Of a stretch of DNA of 64,000 bases, positions 59,632-64,000 are shown in pieces; position 1 is the first letter of the stretch, and every line of letters starts with the position of its first letter. A program made the position numbers and the translations under genes. This stretch comes from Neostapfia colusana (Eukaryota; Streptophyta; Magnoliopsida; Poales; Poaceae). The stretch covers positions 82,313,765-82,377,764 of the forward strand of contig JASWHV010000011.1 in the NCBI GenBank assembly GCA_030760725.1, in the 5' to 3' direction. The notes beneath the pieces were generated by a model. That model saw only the letters and a program-made list of their open reading frames with translations. It searched no databases and was not told where the DNA came from.

Positions 59632-59636
59632 GTCTA
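59632..59636. repeat. Target-site duplication of element D (right)
   Basis: GTCTA directly after the LTR end ATTACA, continuing into satellite TAAAACTC. Confidence 0.93.
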
Positions 59637-61036
59637 TAAAACTCATGAACTCAGGTCCCGGGTGACCGGACGGAACCTTAATGGAATACACGTCCAGACG
59701 GTGCAACTTGATGGTTTTGCATGCGCTGATGGCCATCAAGGTCAAAATAAAGAAAGTCGGGAAAGTCGATAAAACTTACGAAATAGGGTCCCAAGCGGCC
59801 GGATGGAACCTTGACGGAATACACGTCCAGAAGGTGCATCTTGATGGTTTTGCATGTGTGGATGTCCATCTGGGTCATAACTAAGAAAGTCGGGAAATTC
59901 TGTAAAACTCACAAACTTGGATCCCGGGCAGTCAAACAAGACCTTGATGGAATTTTTATGTTCGGACGGTACAACTTGATGGTTTTTCATGCATAGATAG
60001 CCATCCGGGTCAAAATTGGGAAATTTGAGAAAGTCCGTAAAACTCACAAACTCAGGTTCCGGGTGGCCTGATGGAACCTTGATGGAATACACGTCCAGAC
60101 GGTGCAACTTGATGGTTTTATATGCGCGGATGGCTCTTTGGGTCAAAATCAAGAAAGTCGAGAAATATGTAAAACTCACGAACTAGGGTCCTGGGACGCC
60201 GAACGGAAGCTTGATCGAATACACGTCCTGACGGTGCAACTTGATAGTTTTGCATGCGCAGATGTCCATCTGGGTCAAAATAAAGAAAGTTAGGAAACTC
60301 TGTAAAACTCAAAAAGTTGCATCCTGGGCGGCCGGAAAGGACCTTGACGGAATATACGTTCTGATAGTGCAACATGATGGTTTTGCATGCATGGATGGCC
60401 ATCGGGATAATAATTGGGAAATTTGAGAAAGTCGGTAAAACTCACGAACTCGGGTCCCAGGCGACCGGACGAAACCTTGACGGAATACATCTCCTGACGG
60501 TGCAACTTGATGGTTTTGCATGCGCGGAAGGCCATCTAGTTCGAGATTTGAAAAGTCAAGAAAACTCATAAACTCGGGTCCTCGGATGCCGGATTGGACC
60601 TTGCCGGAATAAACGTCCGAATGGTGCAACTGGAAGGTTTTGCATGCGCGGATGGCTATCTGGAAAGTTGGGATAGTCGGCAAAACTCACTTACTCGGGT
60701 CCCGAGCGGCTGGACGGGACCTTGACGGAATACACGTTTGGATGGTGCAACTAGGTTTTGCATGCACGGATGACCATCCGGGTCGAAATCTAGAAAGTCG
60801 GTAAAACTCACAAACTAGGTTTTCGTGCGACTGGACGGGACCTTGACGGAATACACATTTGGACTGTGCAAATCGATGGTTTTGCATGCTCGGATGACCA
60901 TCTGGGTTGAAAATGGGAAAGTAGGGAATTTCGGGAAAACTCACGAACTCCGGTCCCGAGCGGCCGGACAGGACCTTGACGGAATATAAGTTCGGATGGT
61001 GCAACTTGATAGTTTTGCATGCATGGATGGCCATCG

Positions 61037-61041
61037 GGGTC
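61037..61041. other. Empty site corresponding to element C insertion
   Basis: The array reads CCATCGGGGTCAAAATCGAG without interruption. In copy 1 the same monomer is split: CATCG plus GGTTC (7685-7689), element C, then GGGTC plus AAAATCGAG (31390 onward). The empty site identifies GGGTC as the original target and shows that the left duplicate later acquired one substitution. Confidence 0.88.
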
Positions 61042-64000
61042 AAAATCGAGAAAGTTGGATCCCGGGAGGCCAGACGGAACCTTGACGGAATACACCTCCG
61101 GATGGTCCAACTTGATAGTTTTGCATGCGCGGAAGGCCATCTAGGTCGAAATTTGGAAAGTCAAGAAAACTCATGAACTCGGGTCCTCGGACGCCGGACT
61201 GGAACTTGCCAAATTACACGTTCGGATGGTGCAACTGGAAGGTTTTGCATGCGCGGATGGCTATCTGGGTCAAAATCTGGAAAGTTGGGATAGTCGACAA
61301 AACTCACTAACTCGGGTCCCCAGCGGCTGGACGGGACATTGACGGAATACACGTTCGGATGGTGCAACTAAAATGTTTTGCATGCGCGGATGGCCGTCCG
61401 GGTCGAAATCTGGAAAGTCGATAGAACTCACAAACTAGGGTCCCGTGCGACTATACGGGACTTGACAGAATACATGTTCGGACAGTGCAACTTGATGGTT
61501 TTGAATGCTCGTATGGCCATCTGGGTTGAAAATGGAAAAGTAGGGAATGTCGGGAAAACTCACAAACTCGGGTCCCGGGCGGCCGGACAGGACCTTGATG
61601 GAATATAAGTTTGGGCGGTGTAAAATGATGGTTTTGCATGGATGGATGGCCATCAGGGTAAAAATTGAGAAATTTAAGAAAGTCGGTAAAACTCACGAAC
61701 TCGGGTCCCGGGCGGCCGGACGGTCCGGACGGTGCAACTTGATGGTTTTGCATGCGCGGATGGCCATCTGGGTCAAAATCAAGAAAGTCGAGAAAGTATG
61801 TAAAACTCACGAACTCGGGTCCCGGTAGGCCGGACGGAACCTTGACGGAATACCCCTCCGGTCAGTGCAACATGATGGTTTTGCATGCGCGGATGGCCAT
61901 CTAGGTCGAAATTTTGAAAGTCATGAAAACTCATGAACTCGGGTCCTGGGACGCCGGACTGGACCTTGACGGAATACAGGTTCGGATGGTGCAACTGGAA
62001 GGTTTTGCATGCGCGGATGGCTATCTGGGTCAAAATCTGGAAAGATGGGATAGTCGACAAAACTCACTAACTCGGATCCCGAGTATCTGGACGGGACCTT
62101 GACGGAATACACGTTCGGATGGTGCAACTTGATGGTTTTACATACTCCGATGGCCATCTGGGTTGAAATTAGGAAAGTAGGGAATGTCGGGAAAACTCAC
62201 GAACCCGGGTCTCGGGCGGCCGCACAAGACCTTGACGGAATATAAGATCGGATGGTGCAACTTAATGGTTTTGCATGCATGGATGGCCATCAGGGGTCAA
62301 AATGGGGAAATTCGAGAAATTTTGTAAAACTCACGAACTCGGGTCCCGGGCGGCCGGATGGAACCTTGACGGAATACACGTCCTGACAGTGCAACTTGAT
62401 GGTTTCGCATGCGCGGGGTCGTCTGGGTCAAAATCGAGAAAGTTGGGAAAGTCTGTAAAACTCACGAACTCGGGTCCCGGGCGAACGGACGGAACCTTCA
62501 TAGAATACACGTCCGGACGGTGCAACTTGATGGTTTTCATGCGCAGATGGCCATTAGCGTCAAAATCGAGAAAGTTAGGAAAGTCGATAAAACTTACAAA
62601 CTCAGGTCCCGGGCGGGCGAACGGAACCTTGATGGAATACACGTGCGGACGGTGCAACTTGATGGTTTTGCATGCGTGGATGTCCATCTGGGTCAAAACC
62701 AAGATAGTCGGGAAACTCTGTAAACCTCTCAAACTTGGATCTTGGGCAGCCGGACAGGACCTTGATGGAATTTACGTTGGGACGGTGCAACTTGAAGGTT
62801 TTGCATGCATAGATGGCCATCAGGGTCAAAATTGGGAAATCCGATAAAGTCTGTAAAACTCACGAACTCAGGTCCCGGGCGGCCTGACGGAAACTTGATG
62901 GTATATACGTCTAGATGGTGCAACTTGATGGTTTTACATGCGCGGATGACTCTTTGGGTAAAAATCGAGAAAGTCTGTAAAACTCACGAACTCGGGTCTT
63001 GGGCCATCAAACGGAACCTTGATCAAATACACGTCCAGACGGTGCAACTTGATGGTTTTGCATGCGCAGATGTCCATCTGGGTCAAAATCGAGAAAGTCA
63101 GGAAACTCTGTACTACTCACAAAGTTGGATCCCGGGCGGCCGAAAAGGACCTTAACAGAATATACGTTCTGATGGTGCAACATGATGGTTTTGCATGCAT
63201 GGATGGCCATCGGGATAATAATTGGGAAATTTGAGAAAGTCGGTAAAACTCACGAACTCGGGTCCTGGGTGGTCGGACAAAACCTTGACGGAATACACCT
63301 CCGGACGGTGCAACTTGATGGTTTTGCATGCGCGGAAGGCCATCTAGGTCGAGATTTAGAAAGTCAAGAAAACTCATAAACTCGGGTCCTCGGATGCCGG
63401 ACTGGACCTTGCCGGAATACACGTTTGGATGGTGCAACTGGAAGGTTTTGCATGCGCGGATGGCTATCTGAAAAGTTGGGATAGTCGGCGAAACTCACTA
63501 ACTCAGGTCCCGAGGGGCTGGACGAGATCTTGATGGAATACACGTTTGGATGGTGCAACTAAATGGTTTTGCATGCGCAGATGACCATCCGGGTCGAAAT
63601 CTGGAAAGTCGGTAAAACTCACAAACTAGTTTCTCTTGCGACTGGACGGCACCTTGACGGAATACACATTTGGACAGTGCAATTCGATGGTTTTGCTTGC
63701 TCGGATGGCCATCTGGGTTGAAAATGGGAAAGTAGGGAATGTCGGGAAAACTCACGAACTCCGGTCCCGGGCGGCCGGACAGGACCTTGACGGAATATAA
63801 GTTCAGATGGTGCAACTTGATGGTTTTCCATGCATGGATGGCCATCGGGGTCAAAATCGAGAAAGTCGGGAAAGTCTATAAAACTCATGAAGTTGGATCC
63901 TGGGAGGCCGGACGGAACCTTGATGGAATACACCTCCGGACGGTGCAACTTGATAGTTTTGCATGCGCGGAAGGCCATCTAGGTCAAATTTCGGAAAGTC

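Larger units (their letters stand above)
40689..64000. repeat. Higher-order satellite repeat, copy 2 (partial, contains element D)
   Basis: This is the second tandem copy of the roughly 17-kb unit. It comprises 40689-47027 plus 59637-64000, about 10.7 kb of satellite, and is cut off by the window end. It lacks element C at the corresponding place and carries element D instead. Shared private variants with copy 1 include an internally shortened monomer, where GAGAAAGT runs straight into TGGATCCCGG, at 31399 and 61046. The matching monomers at about 34880 and 63860 keep the full sequence. Confidence 0.85.
59632..64000. repeat. Satellite array, block 3
   Basis: The same satellite resumes in phase after element D and runs off the window. 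Its first monomers match those after about 6286 in block 1, as expected if D interrupted the second copy of the 17-kb unit. From about 61035 it matches the array just to the right of element C (31390 onward), so it runs across the position where C sits in the first copy but without C. A deletion of about 651 bp relative to the first copy lies near 62855. Confidence 0.95.

Overview
This window is repeat-only plant DNA, most likely pericentromeric or other constitutive heterochromatin of a grass. That assignment is inferred from the types of Ty3/gypsy LTR retrotransposon present and from their nesting inside satellite DNA. No host gene, tRNA, rRNA or CRISPR array can be supported. Nearly all the short open frames lie in satellite or LTR sequence, or are antisense to retrotransposon genes.

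The base layer is one satellite in three blocks (1-7689, 31390-47027, 59632-64000; about 27.7 kb, roughly 215 monomers of mainly 124 or 133 bp). With the transposons removed the blocks form one continuous array. The array has a very long higher-order period: position 1 realigns with about 40689, which is about 17.0 kb (40,688 minus 23,705) once the inserted element is subtracted. The window holds one complete 17-kb copy and about 10.7 kb of the next. Shorter nested duplications, such as one with a 3.48-kb offset, and a recurring cassette of distinctive monomers make the array a mosaic.

Three layers of retrotransposon interrupt it. Element C (7690-31389, minus strand, about 8.8 kb without its inserts) is a coding-poor LTR element flanked by GGTTC/GGGTC. 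Its left LTR was split twice by two related Ty3/gypsy elements. Element A (8177-15773, plus strand, TSD GCAGG) and element B (16467-23730, minus strand, TSD TACCC) have TGAT(G/C)...CATCA termini and an integrase tail that reads into the 3' LTR, which suggests the centromeric CRM lineage. C also holds a probable solo LTR of about 3.9 kb (23915-27815), two GC-rich minisatellites (116 bp and 107 bp units) and one small gag-position ORF. Element D (47028-59631, minus strand, TSD GTCTA) is a 12.6-kb Tekay/Del-type chromovirus with LTRs of about 3.4 kb, an ORF upstream of gag, a complete gag-pol frame broken by five nonsense codons, and a C-terminal chromodomain.

The order of events can be read directly. 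The site occupied by C in the first 17-kb copy is empty in the second (61037-61041), and the site occupied by D in the second is empty in the first (about 6281-6292). Both insertions therefore came after the 17-kb duplication, and A and B came after C. All coding regions are disabled. A and B share two of their lesions, so they probably descend from an already defective master that was mobilised in trans.
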